NCBI GenBank assembly: GCA_024397955.1
Contig: CP073744.1
Span: 1,922,001 to 1,986,000, forward strand
Length of the DNA stretch: 64,000 bases
From: a bacterium SCSIO 12696
Lineage (GTDB): Bacteria > Pseudomonadota > Gammaproteobacteria > Pseudomonadales > Porticoccaceae
Direction of reading: 5' to 3'
Numbering within the stretch: the stretch's first letter is position 1; each line of letters starts with the position of its first letter. Below are positions 35,131 to 44,485 of this stretch, one piece after another. Position numbers and translations under genes: made by a program. Under the pieces are notes generated by a model. That model was not told where the DNA came from. It did no database searches and worked only from the letters and a program-made list of their open reading frames with translations.

Positions 35131-35652
35131 ATGGACACCGTCAAACTGCCCGGCGTCAGAGCCTGTTTCGGGATTATTTTTCTGGTGTGTTGCGGCCTGA
35201 TCGCCACCGCGTTCTATATGCAGGAAGTCATGGGTTTGGAACCCTGCTATATGTGCATCTTGCAGCGTATTTTCGTTATGGCCACTGGCTTTGTGGCACT
35301 GCTGGCATTGCTGCACAACCCTGGCCGACTTGGCTATCGCGTGTATTCACTGCTCACCGCCGCTGCCGCCCTCACTGGCAGTTTTTTCTCGGGTAAGCAA
35401 TTGTGGTTGCAAAGCTTGCCAGAGGGACACCCCTATATCCCGGATTGTGGCGCCTCGGTGGCCTATTTGTTTGAAGTAGAAAGTTTTTTTAACGCTCTCG
35501 ACAAACTGCTGCGCGGCGATGGCAATTGCGCCGAAGTACAGTGGACATTTTTGGGCCTGAGCATTCCCGGCTGGACCCTGGTGTGTTTTATTGGGCTGGC
35601 GGCCTTGGCTTTGTGGCAGTTCACTCGCAAGCCCGATAGAATCAACAACTAA
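35131..35652 (+). CDS. dsbB: Disulfide bond formation protein DsbB
   Basis: 173 residues from the ATG at 35131; an upstream open frame from 35041 lacks the DsbB N-terminus. Four membrane segments. The first redox pair is EPCYMCILQR near residue 35; the second pair is PDCGAS and GNCAEV in the second periplasmic loop. DsbB reoxidises DsbA with quinones. Length standard. Confidence 0.92.
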   Translation: MDTVKLPGVRACFGIIFLVCCGLIATAFYMQEVMGLEPCYMCILQRIFVMATGFVALLALLHNPGRLGYRVYSLLTAAAALTGSFFSGKQLWLQSLPEGHPYIPDCGASVAYLFEVESFFNALDKLLRGDGNCAEVQWTFLGLSIPGWTLVCFIGLAALALWQFTRKPDRINN

Positions 35653-35677
35653 CCACAACCCATAAAAGTCCCGCACT

Positions 35678-36151
35678 ATGTTAGAGAACTGTAAATCACT
35701 GCAAGAACGTTGGGGCGGTGTCAGCCACATCATCGACCGCTGGCTGCAGAACCGTCAGGAGCTGCTGGTGGGCTATTGCGACCTGAGCAATGTGACGGAG
35801 TTTGACAGCAACAACCCAGATCATGGCCAGCAATTACAGGCGCTTTGTGAGAACCTGGTGGACTATATTTCCGCAGGCCACTTTGAGGTGTACCAGCAGC
35901 TGATGGAAGAAGGCCGGGCCTTTAACGACAAACAAGCCCTAAGTGAGGCCAGCCAGCTACTCAATGAAGTGCACAGTGCTACCCAGGCAGCCCTGGATTT
36001 TAACGACAAATACCTGGCTACCGATGACTTGGAAACCCTGGCGGTTGACCTGTCACAGTTGGGAGAATCCCTGGCCGCGCGCTTTGAAATTGAAGACCGC
36101 ATGATTGAAGTTCTTCACACCGCTCATCAAGAACAGGCAAGCGCAGGCTAA
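35678..36151 (+). CDS. rsd: Regulator of sigma D, Rsd/AlgQ family
   Basis: 157 residues, all-helical. Matches the Rsd/AlgQ family: QERWGGVSHIIDRWLQNRQELLVGYC near the N-terminus and a C-terminal coiled helix. Rsd binds domain 4 of sigma-70 in stationary phase; AlgQ in Pseudomonas also affects alginate. The position downstream of dsbB is common in the Pseudomonas group. A strong bidirectional terminator follows. Confidence 0.9.
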   Translation: MLENCKSLQERWGGVSHIIDRWLQNRQELLVGYCDLSNVTEFDSNNPDHGQQLQALCENLVDYISAGHFEVYQQLMEEGRAFNDKQALSEASQLLNEVHSATQAALDFNDKYLATDDLETLAVDLSQLGESLAARFEIEDRMIEVLHTAHQEQASAG

Positions 36152-36164
36152 CAACACCAATCAA

Positions 36165-36208
36165 CCACAAAAAAACCTCGGTAATCACTTACCGAGGTTT
36201 TTTTGTGG
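36165..36208. terminator. Bidirectional terminator between rsd and the FKBP genes
   Basis: Perfect 20-bp stem with a 4-base TCAC loop: AACCTCGGTAA pairs with TTACCGAGGTT, flanked by A- and T-runs, usable on both strands. Confidence 0.9.
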
Positions 36209-36229
36209 TTGAACACGGTCTGAAGCGGT

Positions 36230-36949
36230 TTAAGGGTTCACTTTAAACAGCTCTACATCAAATACCAGCGTCGAATGAGGTTGAATGGTCGGCCCTGCAG
36301 CACGTCCGCCGTAGGCCAATTCAGAAGGAATAAAGAAGCGGTATTTAGCGCCCTCTTTCATCAACTGTACACCCTCTGTCCAACCGGGAATGACCCGGTT
36401 CAGCGGGAAGGTAATTTTCTGGTCACGATCGACAGAGCTATCGAAAACGGTGCCATCAATTAAGGTACCGTGGTAATGCACCTCGACCTCATCGGTGGCC
36501 TCAGGGCGGGCACCAGAGCCTTCGGTTAATACCTGATACTGCAAGCCGGAGTCTGTGGTCACCACACCATCTTTGCTGGCATTTTCAGTGAGGAACTGCT
36601 GACCAGCCTGCCAGTTGGGGTTGGATTGTTTACGTTGCAAAGCGATTACCTCCTGACGAACCACCAAATAATTGCTTGCTGTGGTATCCACTACCTCCAG
36701 GGCACTGTCGTCGCTAACCTGGACGGCACTGCTGGCAACCGCATCGCGAGCGCCTTGGGCCACTGCGTCGGCATTGACCACCACACCATCACGCTGCATC
36801 TGTTTGGCCAGTTCATAGCCCAATAGATAGCTGGCTTTGTTGGCATCGGAGTCCAGCGTCAGTGGCTCCGGCTGCCTCTCTTCTTTGCCGCAGCCGCTTA
36901 ATTGCAACGCCAGCAGGCTGGCAATGGCTATTGCGAGTGTTTTTTTCAT
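36230..36949 (-). CDS. FKBP-type peptidyl-prolyl isomerase lipoprotein (copy 1)
   Basis: 239 residues. Lipoprotein signal with lipobox LSGC near residue 20; an N-terminal FKBP dimerisation helix region (residues 35-120), and an FKBP domain with VHYHGTLIDGTVFDSSVDR and VIPGWTEGVQLMKEGAKYRFFIPSELAYGGR. Resembles FkpA/Mip, periplasmic folding helpers. It starts 3 bases after the second copy ends, forming a tandem with it. Confidence 0.92.
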   Translation of the reverse strand: MKKTLAIAIASLLALQLSGCGKEERQPEPLTLDSDANKASYLLGYELAKQMQRDGVVVNADAVAQGARDAVASSAVQVSDDSALEVVDTTASNYLVVRQEVIALQRKQSNPNWQAGQQFLTENASKDGVVTTDSGLQYQVLTEGSGARPEATDEVEVHYHGTLIDGTVFDSSVDRDQKITFPLNRVIPGWTEGVQLMKEGAKYRFFIPSELAYGGRAAGPTIQPHSTLVFDVELFKVNP

Positions 36950-36952
36950 GGC

Positions 36953-37708
36953 TTAGCCCTTATCGTCGGTTTGTGCCGGAGTGACTTTCAGCAATTCAAC
37001 GTCAAACTGAAGCACTGAGTTGGGGCCAATACTCGGGGTGCCACCGGGCCCGTAGGCCAATTCCGCAGGGATAGTCAGTTGCCATTTATCCCCTTCTTTC
37101 ATCAGTTGCAACGCTTCCGTCCAGCCGGGAATCACCTGGTTCACCTGAAAGTTTGCGGGCACACCGCGCTTAAAGGAGCTGTCAAATTCGCTGCCGTCGA
37201 TCAATGTGCCGCGGTAGTGGACTTCAACACTGTCAGCCGCCCCTGGTGTCGCGCCCTCCCCGGAAGCGAGCACTTTGTATTGCAGGCCTGTGTCAGTGGT
37301 AACCACATCTTCTTTGGCGCCATTGGCTTGCAGGAAGACCTGTCCTTCCGCCAGATTCTTCTCAGCCAGTTGGTTAAATTCCGCCTCTGCCTTGGCTTGT
37401 GCTTCTTGCTGCAAAGCCAACTGATCTTTTTGGAAAGTTTCGATGGTCTGAGCAATTTCCTCCTGGCTCAAGCGTTCTTTGCCCTCAGCGACATCGCGGA
37501 CAGCCAGCAACAGGGCATCGCTGTCCAGGTGAAAACCCTGGGCCTGGAACTGCTTCGCCATATTCTGGCCAATCAGGTAGCTCATTTTCTGCTGCTGGGT
37601 GGTCAACTCCACCTCGGCATTGCTGGCGGCTTTGTCCGCAGCCTGCTCGTTGCAACCTGCAAGGGCTACTGCAAAAGTGGCGATCGCCACGGGCTTGATT
37701 AACTTCAT
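36953..37708 (-). CDS. FKBP-type peptidyl-prolyl isomerase lipoprotein (copy 2)
   Basis: 251 residues, a paralogue of the gene that follows it. Lipobox LAGC near residue 19. N-terminal charged helices are rich in Gln and Glu; the FKBP domain has VHYRGTLIDGSEFDSSFKRG and ELAYGPGGTPSIGPNSVL. Likely a periplasmic folding catalyst. Operon leader: the ATG at 37708 is followed by the copy at 36949. The gene pair probably arose by tandem duplication. Confidence 0.92.
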   Translation of the reverse strand: MKLIKPVAIATFAVALAGCNEQAADKAASNAEVELTTQQQKMSYLIGQNMAKQFQAQGFHLDSDALLLAVRDVAEGKERLSQEEIAQTIETFQKDQLALQQEAQAKAEAEFNQLAEKNLAEGQVFLQANGAKEDVVTTDTGLQYKVLASGEGATPGAADSVEVHYRGTLIDGSEFDSSFKRGVPANFQVNQVIPGWTEALQLMKEGDKWQLTIPAELAYGPGGTPSIGPNSVLQFDVELLKVTPAQTDDKG

Positions 37709-37769
37709 ATTCCCTCCGATTCTCGGGTAAACAAAATGCTGAATTCTATAGCAATCACGACACCATAAC

Positions 37770-38252
37770 TTATATGTTCATACACAGTGCGGCATCGATC
37801 ACGGTTGCTGGGGGCTCGGGCATGGAAAGGGATTGCCCATAGGCCATCAGGTTGGCCAAAACTGGCTGCTGATTCGTTGCTTCTACAGTGTCACACTGGC
37901 TTTGCCACCAGTTCCATATCTGTTGCTGGCTATAGCGCTCTGCCTCCAATTCGGCAGCCAGCAACAACTGCCTTGCCGAGTCGTAGTCTCTGCCTAATTG
38001 ATCTTCTGGCAGTTGTTGGCGCAGCCCTCGCAACGGCTTAATAACATGGCTATTCCACTGGTCAGTCACTTGATCTAGCGCCTCAATGTGTTGAGCTTGT
38101 AACTGATAGCCTTGGCTACCGGCAAAGCAACAGAACAGCAGCAGATTCACATTGGCACCGTGGGCGTTTTGCATGGCCAGGCACCAGGGTTCGATGTCAC
38201 CGTAGAGGGCCAGCGAGTAATTCCAGAACGGGTTGTTGTTGCTGTCACTCAT
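37770..38252 (-). CDS. TIGR02444-family protein
   Basis: 160 residues from the ATG at 38252 ([18 protein letters not shown]), which overlaps the trmB stop by 8 bases; the longer frame upstream is within trmB. Helical, with [13 protein letters not shown] in the first third, the core of this gammaproteobacterial family of unknown function. Probably cytosolic. Coupled to trmB, suggesting co-expression. Confidence 0.8.
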   Translation of the reverse strand: MSDSNNNPFWNYSLALYGDIEPWCLAMQNAHGANVNLLLFCCFAGSQGYQLQAQHIEALDQVTDQWNSHVIKPLRGLRQQLPEDQLGRDYDSARQLLLAAELEAERYSQQQIWNWWQSQCDTVEATNQQPVLANLMAYGQSLSMPEPPATVIDAALCMNI

Positions 38253-38940
38253 CGCGGGTGTAGAGCAAATCCCAAACACCGTGGCCAAGGCGTTCACCGC
38301 GTTTTTCAAACTTGGTCACCGGGCGGTAATCCGGGCGCGGAGAAAACTCCCCTGAACCAGCTACATTGCTAAAGTTGGCAGCCGCTTCCATAACCTCCAG
38401 CATATGCTCGGCGTAATTTTGCCAATCCGTCGCCAAATGAAAGGTGCCGCCAACCGCCAGCTTGCGGCCAATTTGCTCGACGAACACCGGCTGGACAATG
38501 CGCCGCTTGTGGTGCTTTTTCTTGTGCCAGGGATCCGGGAAGTACAGCTGTACCCGCGCCAGACTGGCATCGGCAATACAGTCTTCCAGCACATCGTTGG
38601 CATCCGCCAGATAGCAGCGCAAGTTACTCAAGCCCTGCTTGCCGGCATTGTTAATCAGGCGGCCAACGCCTGGAGGGTGCACATCGATACCAATAAAGTC
38701 TTTGTCCGGCTCTGCCGCCGCCATTTCCAACAACGAATCGCCCATACCAAAGCCAATTTCCAACACCAAGGGGGCGTTACGGCCAAACGTTGCTCCGGTA
38801 TCCAGTGAGCCGTCATAAAGGCTGAGCCCGTACTCTGGCCACCAACGTTCAAAGGCGTTGTTCTGGCCTTCGGTCATACGGCCACCGCGCACCACAAAGC
38901 TGCGTATCGACTTTTTCTTAAATTCCGGTTTTATTTCCAT
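38245..38940 (-). CDS. trmB: tRNA (guanine46-N7)-methyltransferase
   Basis: 231 residues. SAM-binding motif [16 protein letters not shown] near residue 56, [11 protein letters not shown], and the family signature [17 protein letters not shown] near residue 128. It methylates G46 in the variable loop of many tRNAs. Overlaps the preceding DUF423 gene by one base (TAATG) and the TIGR02444 gene by 8 bases, so three genes are tightly linked. Confidence 0.95.
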   Translation of the reverse strand: MEIKPEFKKKSIRSFVVRGGRMTEGQNNAFERWWPEYGLSLYDGSLDTGATFGRNAPLVLEIGFGMGDSLLEMAAAEPDKDFIGIDVHPPGVGRLINNAGKQGLSNLRCYLADANDVLEDCIADASLARVQLYFPDPWHKKKHHKRRIVQPVFVEQIGRKLAVGGTFHLATDWQNYAEHMLEVMEAAANFSNVAGSGEFSPRPDYRPVTKFEKRGERLGHGVWDLLYTRDE

Positions 38941-39317
38941 TAGGGTTTATTCTTTTTGAAAGCGCTCACTAACAGGAAGGCCCAGCCGGCCAGAAAAGCG
39001 AGACCACCCAGCGGGGTGATGGCACCGAGCCACTTTATCCCGGTGGTTGCAAGCACGTACAGTGAGCCAGAAAAGACCACAATGCCCACCGTAAATAGCC
39101 AGGCGCTGATACTCGCCATACGCCGACACACAAGCTGCCCAGCCGACGCCAGAGACAAAAGGGCAAGAGTATGAAACATCTGATATTGCACAGCGGTTTC
39201 CCAGACACCCAATTGATAAGCGGTAAATGTGGGTTTTAGCCCGTGGGCGCCAAAAGCACCGAGGGCAACAGCCGTAAAACCACTGATTGCGGCAATGGCC
39301 AACCACTTTCTTTGCAT
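38940..39317 (-). CDS. DUF423 membrane protein (YgdD-like)
   Basis: 125 residues with four hydrophobic segments. [16 protein letters not shown] near residue 14 is typical of DUF423 proteins, small inner-membrane proteins of unknown function. The stop overlaps the trmB start. Confidence 0.85.
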   Translation of the reverse strand: MQRKWLAIAAISGFTAVALGAFGAHGLKPTFTAYQLGVWETAVQYQMFHTLALLSLASAGQLVCRRMASISAWLFTVGIVVFSGSLYVLATTGIKWLGAITPLGGLAFLAGWAFLLVSAFKKNKP

Positions 39318-39336
39318 GTGAAATCCCTAAAACAAG

Positions 39337-39362
39337 AAAGCCGCAACGAATATTGCGGCTTT
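39337..39362 (-). terminator. Terminator downstream of rpoH
   Basis: Perfect 10-bp stem AAAGCCGCAA / TTGCGGCTTT with a 6-base loop, 23 bases after the rpoH stop on the minus strand. Confidence 0.8.
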
Positions 39363-39384
39363 AACGAACTGTGTTAGTTGCCTA

Positions 39385-40251
39385 TCAGGCTTCCATAGAG
39401 GCCCGGACTTTTTTCATGGCGTTCTTTTCCAGCTGGCGGATACGCTCAGCGGAAACACCGTACTTGTCCGCCAGATCGTGCAGGGTGGCTTTTTCTTCGC
39501 TCAGCCAACGCTGCTGCAAAATGTCCCGACTGCGCTCGTCCAACTCTTGCATAGCCAGCCCCATACGGCTGTAACTGTCTGCCTGACTGTCTTCTTGCTC
39601 CAGCTGCATCGCCGGGTCAGAGCGCTTGTCTTCCAGGTAGTAAACCGGTGCCTGGTAAGCGTTGTCGTCGTCATCGTTGTCGGGGGCGTCAAAACCGGTG
39701 TCGTGGGCAGAGAGACGTTTTTCCATCTCGTATACCTGATCCACTTCCACACCCAGATCGCTGGCTACCGCTTTAGCCTCATCGTGGGTCAACCAGGCCA
39801 AGCGCTTTTTCTGGCCGCGCAAGTTGAAGAACAGTTTGCGCTGAGCCTTGGTGGTCGCCACTTTAACGATGCGCCAGTTGCGCAATACGTATTCGTGAAT
39901 CTCGGCTTTGATCCAATGCACTGCAAACGACACCAGACGCACGCCCTTTTCAGGGTTGAAACGCTTGACGGCTTTCATCAAGCCAACGTTTCCTTCCTGA
40001 ATCAGATCCGCCATATTGAGGCCGTAGCCGTTATAGCTGCGGGCAATATGCACCACAAAACGCAGGTGTGACATGACCAACTGACGGGCTGAATCCAGGT
40101 TTTCCTGATAATAAAGCTGCTCGGCGAGGGCTTTTTCATCCTCGGCAGAGAGCACCGGAATGGTATTAACCCCTTGAATATAGGCGCCAATGTTGGCTCC
40201 CGGAGATAACCACTCGGTAGATTGCAGGGCTGTGCTAGTGCTTGTCGTCAT
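39385..40251 (-). CDS. rpoH: RNA polymerase sigma-32 (heat shock) factor
   Basis: 288 residues. Region 2 has the core-binding [19 protein letters not shown]; the RpoH box QRKLFFNLR near residue 138 identifies the heat-shock sigma; the C-terminal HTH has [19 protein letters not shown]. It directs transcription of chaperone and protease genes. Located downstream of ftsX, the common gammaproteobacterial order ftsY-ftsE-ftsX-rpoH. Confidence 0.96.
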   Translation of the reverse strand: MTTSTSTALQSTEWLSPGANIGAYIQGVNTIPVLSAEDEKALAEQLYYQENLDSARQLVMSHLRFVVHIARSYNGYGLNMADLIQEGNVGLMKAVKRFNPEKGVRLVSFAVHWIKAEIHEYVLRNWRIVKVATTKAQRKLFFNLRGQKKRLAWLTHDEAKAVASDLGVEVDQVYEMEKRLSAHDTGFDAPDNDDDDNAYQAPVYYLEDKRSDPAMQLEQEDSQADSYSRMGLAMQELDERSRDILQQRWLSEEKATLHDLADKYGVSAERIRQLEKNAMKKVRASMEA

Positions 40252-40318
40252 ACTTGTCTTCTGTGATAGGTACCACTATGTACCTTGATTCCCATTGGCG
40301 ATGCCAGAAGGGCCGGTT

Positions 40319-40346
40319 AGTTTACCATTTCTTTATGGCTTGGCAA
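40319..40346 (-). promoter_or_regulatory. Candidate sigma-70 promoter of rpoH
   Basis: On the minus strand TTGCCA and TAAACT are spaced 16 bases, about 70 bases upstream of the ATG. The leader after it may act as a thermosensor, but no structure was worked out. Confidence 0.45.
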
Positions 40347-40431
40347 CCGAACCCAGTACTTGATTCAAAGTGCTGTTTTATAGTGAATTTTTTAAAAAAT
40401 CTATGACCTTTATCAAGCTTTACATTGAAGG

Positions 40432-41418
40432 TTAGCGCGGTTCTATGTCACCCAGGTGACGCCCTACTGCCAGCCAGGCACCAACCAGGCCAAGTACACC
40501 ACCGCCCAATAGCAAAGCCCCCAGTTCGGTAATACCGAGGTTGACGATCTCAAAGCCGCTTTCGTAAAGGGCGCTGAGGTGGGCCACAGAGGCGCCGAGC
40601 CACAACAGCCCGGCACATACCAACAGCCACCCCAGCAGGCCGCCGGACACACCGTACCAGAGGCCGGTGTAGAGAAATGGTCGGCGCACGTAACCGTTGG
40701 TACCCCCCACCAGTTTGACCACCACAATCTCATCACGGCGATTTTCCACCGCCAGGCGAATGGTATTACCGATCACCAGCAGCACCCCCAGGGCCAGCGC
40801 AATGCCCAGAGCAAAGGCCACCCGGCGACCCATATTGAGTATGCCGTGAAGGCGTTGCACCCATTGCATGTCCAAGCGAACACTGTCCACCAGAGGCAAT
40901 TGTTGCAGTTCATCCGCTGTGGCAGACAGCTCTTCGGGGCTAACCAGCCCTTGGTCAAACTCAAGCACCAGCACATGGGGCAGAGGGTTTTCCTCCAACT
41001 GCGCCAAGGCATCACCGAGCCCGGAATGTGACTGAAATTCCTGCAAGGCATCCTCCGCAGACACCAGCTGGGCACGGGTCACCAAAGGGCGGGTTTTCAG
41101 TTGCAAGTGCAGTTTGTTGGCCGCCGAAAGGCTGCTGCCGTGCTTGAGGTACAGGCTCATCTGGGCGCTGCTTTCAATGCCATCGCTCACCTGTTGCAGG
41201 TTGTTAACCACCGCATAGAGGGCCGCTGGCAACGCCAGGGCAATAGCAATCACCAAGGTGGTCATGGTGGCTTGCAGGGGCATTTCACGCATCTTGCGCC
41301 AGGCGTTGATGGCACTGTCGCGATGGTGCTGAGCCCAGCTGTGCAACCTGGCACCCACACCGGTACGACTTTCCCGGGCACCTCGAGCGCGTTGGGTAGC
41401 GTGATTATTGCTCGCCAT
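40432..41418 (-). CDS. ftsX: Cell division protein FtsX
   Basis: 328 residues from the ATG at 41418 (MASNNHATQRA), which overlaps the ftsE stop by 14 bases. One membrane segment near residue 65, a large periplasmic loop, then three more segments near the C-terminus, the FtsX topology. With FtsE it forms an ABC-type complex at the septum that controls peptidoglycan hydrolases via an activator. Confidence 0.93.
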   Translation of the reverse strand: MASNNHATQRARGARESRTGVGARLHSWAQHHRDSAINAWRKMREMPLQATMTTLVIAIALALPAALYAVVNNLQQVSDGIESSAQMSLYLKHGSSLSAANKLHLQLKTRPLVTRAQLVSAEDALQEFQSHSGLGDALAQLEENPLPHVLVLEFDQGLVSPEELSATADELQQLPLVDSVRLDMQWVQRLHGILNMGRRVAFALGIALALGVLLVIGNTIRLAVENRRDEIVVVKLVGGTNGYVRRPFLYTGLWYGVSGGLLGWLLVCAGLLWLGASVAHLSALYESGFEIVNLGITELGALLLGGGVLGLVGAWLAVGRHLGDIEPR

Positions 41419-42106
41419 AAACACCACCGCCGTAGCCGTATTCAAAGGCGCTGTCGCCAACCAGCTGCCCCTGTTGCAACGCCAGGCGGCGCAAACCCAG
41501 CTGGGATATCAAGCTGATATCGTGGGTGGCGATCAACATGGTCACCCCCACTTCGTTAAAACGTCGCAGCAAGCCCATAATTTCCGCCGACAGTTCCGGG
41601 TCTAGATTACCGGTGGGTTCATCCGCCAACAGAATTCGAGGCTTGTGCACCAGCGCACGGGCAATACCCACCCGTTGCTGTTCACCGCCAGACAAACTGA
41701 TCGGGTTCTGGCGCTCTTTATCCAGTAAGCCAACACCATCCAAAACCGCCCGCACCCGCTTGCCAATATCGCGAGCCGGAAAGCCCGACACCTGTAACGG
41801 CAGCGCCACATTGGCGTATACACTGCGGTCGAACAGCAGTTGATGATTTTGAAACACCACCCCTACATTGCGACGGTAGTAAGGCACCTGGCTGCGATGC
41901 AGACGGCCTAGGTTCTTGCCATTGATCAACAGCTGACCTCGGGTGGGCAGCTCCATGGCCATAATCAGTTTGAGCAAAGTGCTTTTGCCTGCACCAGAAT
42001 GACCGGTAAGAAACGCCATTTCCCCTGCCTCAAGCTCAAAGCTGACCCCGTTAAGAGCCTCTTTGCCGCCGGGGTAACGCTTGCCTACGGAATCAAACTT
42101 AATCAT
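41405..42106 (-). CDS. ftsE: Cell division ATP-binding protein FtsE
   Basis: 233 residues from the ATG at 42106 (MIKFDSVGKRYPGG), overlapping the ftsY stop by 8 bases. Walker A GHSGAGKST near residue 36, signature LSGGEQQRV near 138 and Walker B ILLADEPTGNLD. ATPase partner of FtsX. A longer upstream frame is part of ftsY. Confidence 0.95.
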   Translation of the reverse strand: MIKFDSVGKRYPGGKEALNGVSFELEAGEMAFLTGHSGAGKSTLLKLIMAMELPTRGQLLINGKNLGRLHRSQVPYYRRNVGVVFQNHQLLFDRSVYANVALPLQVSGFPARDIGKRVRAVLDGVGLLDKERQNPISLSGGEQQRVGIARALVHKPRILLADEPTGNLDPELSAEIMGLLRRFNEVGVTMLIATHDISLISQLGLRRLALQQGQLVGDSAFEYGYGGGVYGEQ

Positions 42107-43205
42107 CGATGCTCGTTTCGCTGGCCAGCAGGGCCGACACAAACTCAGCGGCCACAAAGGGTTGCAGGTCATCAGCGCCTTCGCCAACACCGATAAAGCG
42201 AATCGGCGCGCCAAAGCGGCGGGCCAACGCAAAAGCAATCCCGCCCTTGGCGGTGCCATCCAATTTGGTCAGCGCAATACCACTCACTTCTACAGCATCG
42301 TGGAATTGTTGCATTTGCGACAGAGCGTTTTGGCCAGTGCCCGCATCCAACACCAGCAACACTTCGTGGGGAGCGCTGTCGTCCAGCTTGGCAATCACCC
42401 GCTGCACTTTTTTCAGCTCTTCCATCAAATTACTTTTGTTGTGCAGGCGACCGGCGGTGTCGGCAATAATCACATCCACATTCTTGGCGCGGGCCGACTG
42501 GATGGCGTCAAAAATAACCGACGCGCTATCGGCACCGGTGTGCTGAGCCACCACTGGCACCTGGTTGCGTTCGCCCCAAGCCTGCAACTGCTCTACCGCA
42601 GCCGCACGGAAGGTATCGCCGGCCGCCAGCATCACCGATTTACCTTCCCCCTGCAGGCGCTTGGCCAGTTTGCCAATGGTGGTGGTCTTGCCCACACCGT
42701 TAACGCCCACAACTAGGAGAATAAAAGGGCCATCTGCCTGGGTGTCACAAGCGAGCGGTTGCTCACAGGGCACCAGCACATCTTGCAGCATGCGTTGCAG
42801 AGCCGCCTGCAACGCAGCACTGTCTTTCAGTTCACTGCGTTTTAGCTGATCGGTGAGATTGGCAATAATATCCGCCGTGGTTTCCACGCCCACATCAGCC
42901 ATTAAAAGCTGGGTTTCCAACTCGTCCAGCAACTCTTCGTCGATGACCTTGCGGCCCATAAACAGGCTACCAATACCTGAACCGGTGCGCGCCAACGCCC
43001 GACGCATGCGCTCACGAAAGGAAACCTTGGGTTTTTCCGCCGTCATTGGCTGAGGGCTATCAGCTGAGGGGGTATCGGATGGGAGGTTATCGGCTGGGGC
43101 AGCGCCTGCCACCTCAGACTTGCGACGGAAGCGGCCGAATAAACCGCCCTTTTTACTGTTCTCTGAATCGCCGCTGGCAGCTGCGGAGTGCTCGTTGTCG
43201 GACAT
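42099..43205 (-). CDS. ftsY: Signal recognition particle receptor FtsY
   Basis: 368 residues. N-terminal acidic, Ser/Pro-rich region (1-75), then the NG domain: GVNGVGKTTTIGKLA near residue 166, DTAGR near 249 and TKLDGTAKGG near 312. It is the membrane receptor for SRP-bound ribosomes. Divergent from rsmD. Confidence 0.95.
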   Translation of the reverse strand: MSDNEHSAAASGDSENSKKGGLFGRFRRKSEVAGAAPADNLPSDTPSADSPQPMTAEKPKVSFRERMRRALARTGSGIGSLFMGRKVIDEELLDELETQLLMADVGVETTADIIANLTDQLKRSELKDSAALQAALQRMLQDVLVPCEQPLACDTQADGPFILLVVGVNGVGKTTTIGKLAKRLQGEGKSVMLAAGDTFRAAAVEQLQAWGERNQVPVVAQHTGADSASVIFDAIQSARAKNVDVIIADTAGRLHNKSNLMEELKKVQRVIAKLDDSAPHEVLLVLDAGTGQNALSQMQQFHDAVEVSGIALTKLDGTAKGGIAFALARRFGAPIRFIGVGEGADDLQPFVAAEFVSALLASETSIDD

Positions 43206-43290
43206 GGGTTTTATCGAATTAATGGGCTGTGGGGAAGGGGTTATTGAAAGTCGTGTATCCTATCACCTCTTTGCGACAGAAGCCGTACTC

Positions 43291-43875
43291 ATGTCACCAA
43301 AACCCTCCCGTCCACGAACCGCGAACAGCAAAAACCAGCTGCGAATTATCGGTGGTCAATGGCGCGGCCGGAAGCTGGATTTCCCAGACGTAGAAGGGCT
43401 TAGACCCAGTGGCGATCGGGTGCGGGAAACTCTGTTTAACTGGTTGAGTTTCCATCTTCCCGGCGCCCGTTGTCTGGATCTGTTTGCCGGTTCTGGGGCA
43501 CTGGGCCTTGAGGCTCTGTCTCGAGGGGCTGCGCATACCGTACTGGTGGAAAAAAACCCAACCGCCGCCCGGCAATTGCAAAGCCACTGCCAAACCTTGG
43601 GTGCCGATGCCAAGGTATTGGCAACCGATGCCCTGGCCTGGCTTAAAACCAGCAGTGCCAGCCCTTTTGATGTGGTGTTTCTTGATCCACCTTTTGGCAA
43701 GGAGCTGCTGGAGTCATGCTATCAACTATTAACAGATCATGGCTGGCTGACATCCAATGCACTCGTCTACGTAGAGTGCGGAGCCAATGAGCATAACCCC
43801 GCTCCAAATAACTGGGAACTGCATAGAGAAAAGCACAGTGGCCAGGTGGTTTATCGCCTATACCGCTGTGGCTAG
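43291..43875 (+). CDS. rsmD: 16S rRNA m2G966 methyltransferase RsmD
   Basis: 194 residues from the ATG at 43291 (MSPKPSRPRTANSKNQ); the frame extends upstream into the divergent ftsY and is not used. LRIIGGQWRGRKLDFPD, RVRETLFNWL, the SAM motif DLFAGSGALGLEALSRGA and catalytic LDPPF mark RsmD. It methylates G966 in the 30S subunit. coaD follows, the usual neighbour. Confidence 0.93.
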   Translation: MSPKPSRPRTANSKNQLRIIGGQWRGRKLDFPDVEGLRPSGDRVRETLFNWLSFHLPGARCLDLFAGSGALGLEALSRGAAHTVLVEKNPTAARQLQSHCQTLGADAKVLATDALAWLKTSSASPFDVVFLDPPFGKELLESCYQLLTDHGWLTSNALVYVECGANEHNPAPNNWELHREKHSGQVVYRLYRCG

Positions 43876-43892
43876 AGCGATTTGCCAGTTAA

Positions 43893-44420
<528 letters not shown>

Positions 44421-44485
44421 GCCAGATATTCCACCTCTTTGCCATAAAACTGTGCGATGGTGTCAGTAGCAACCAGAGGTCATCT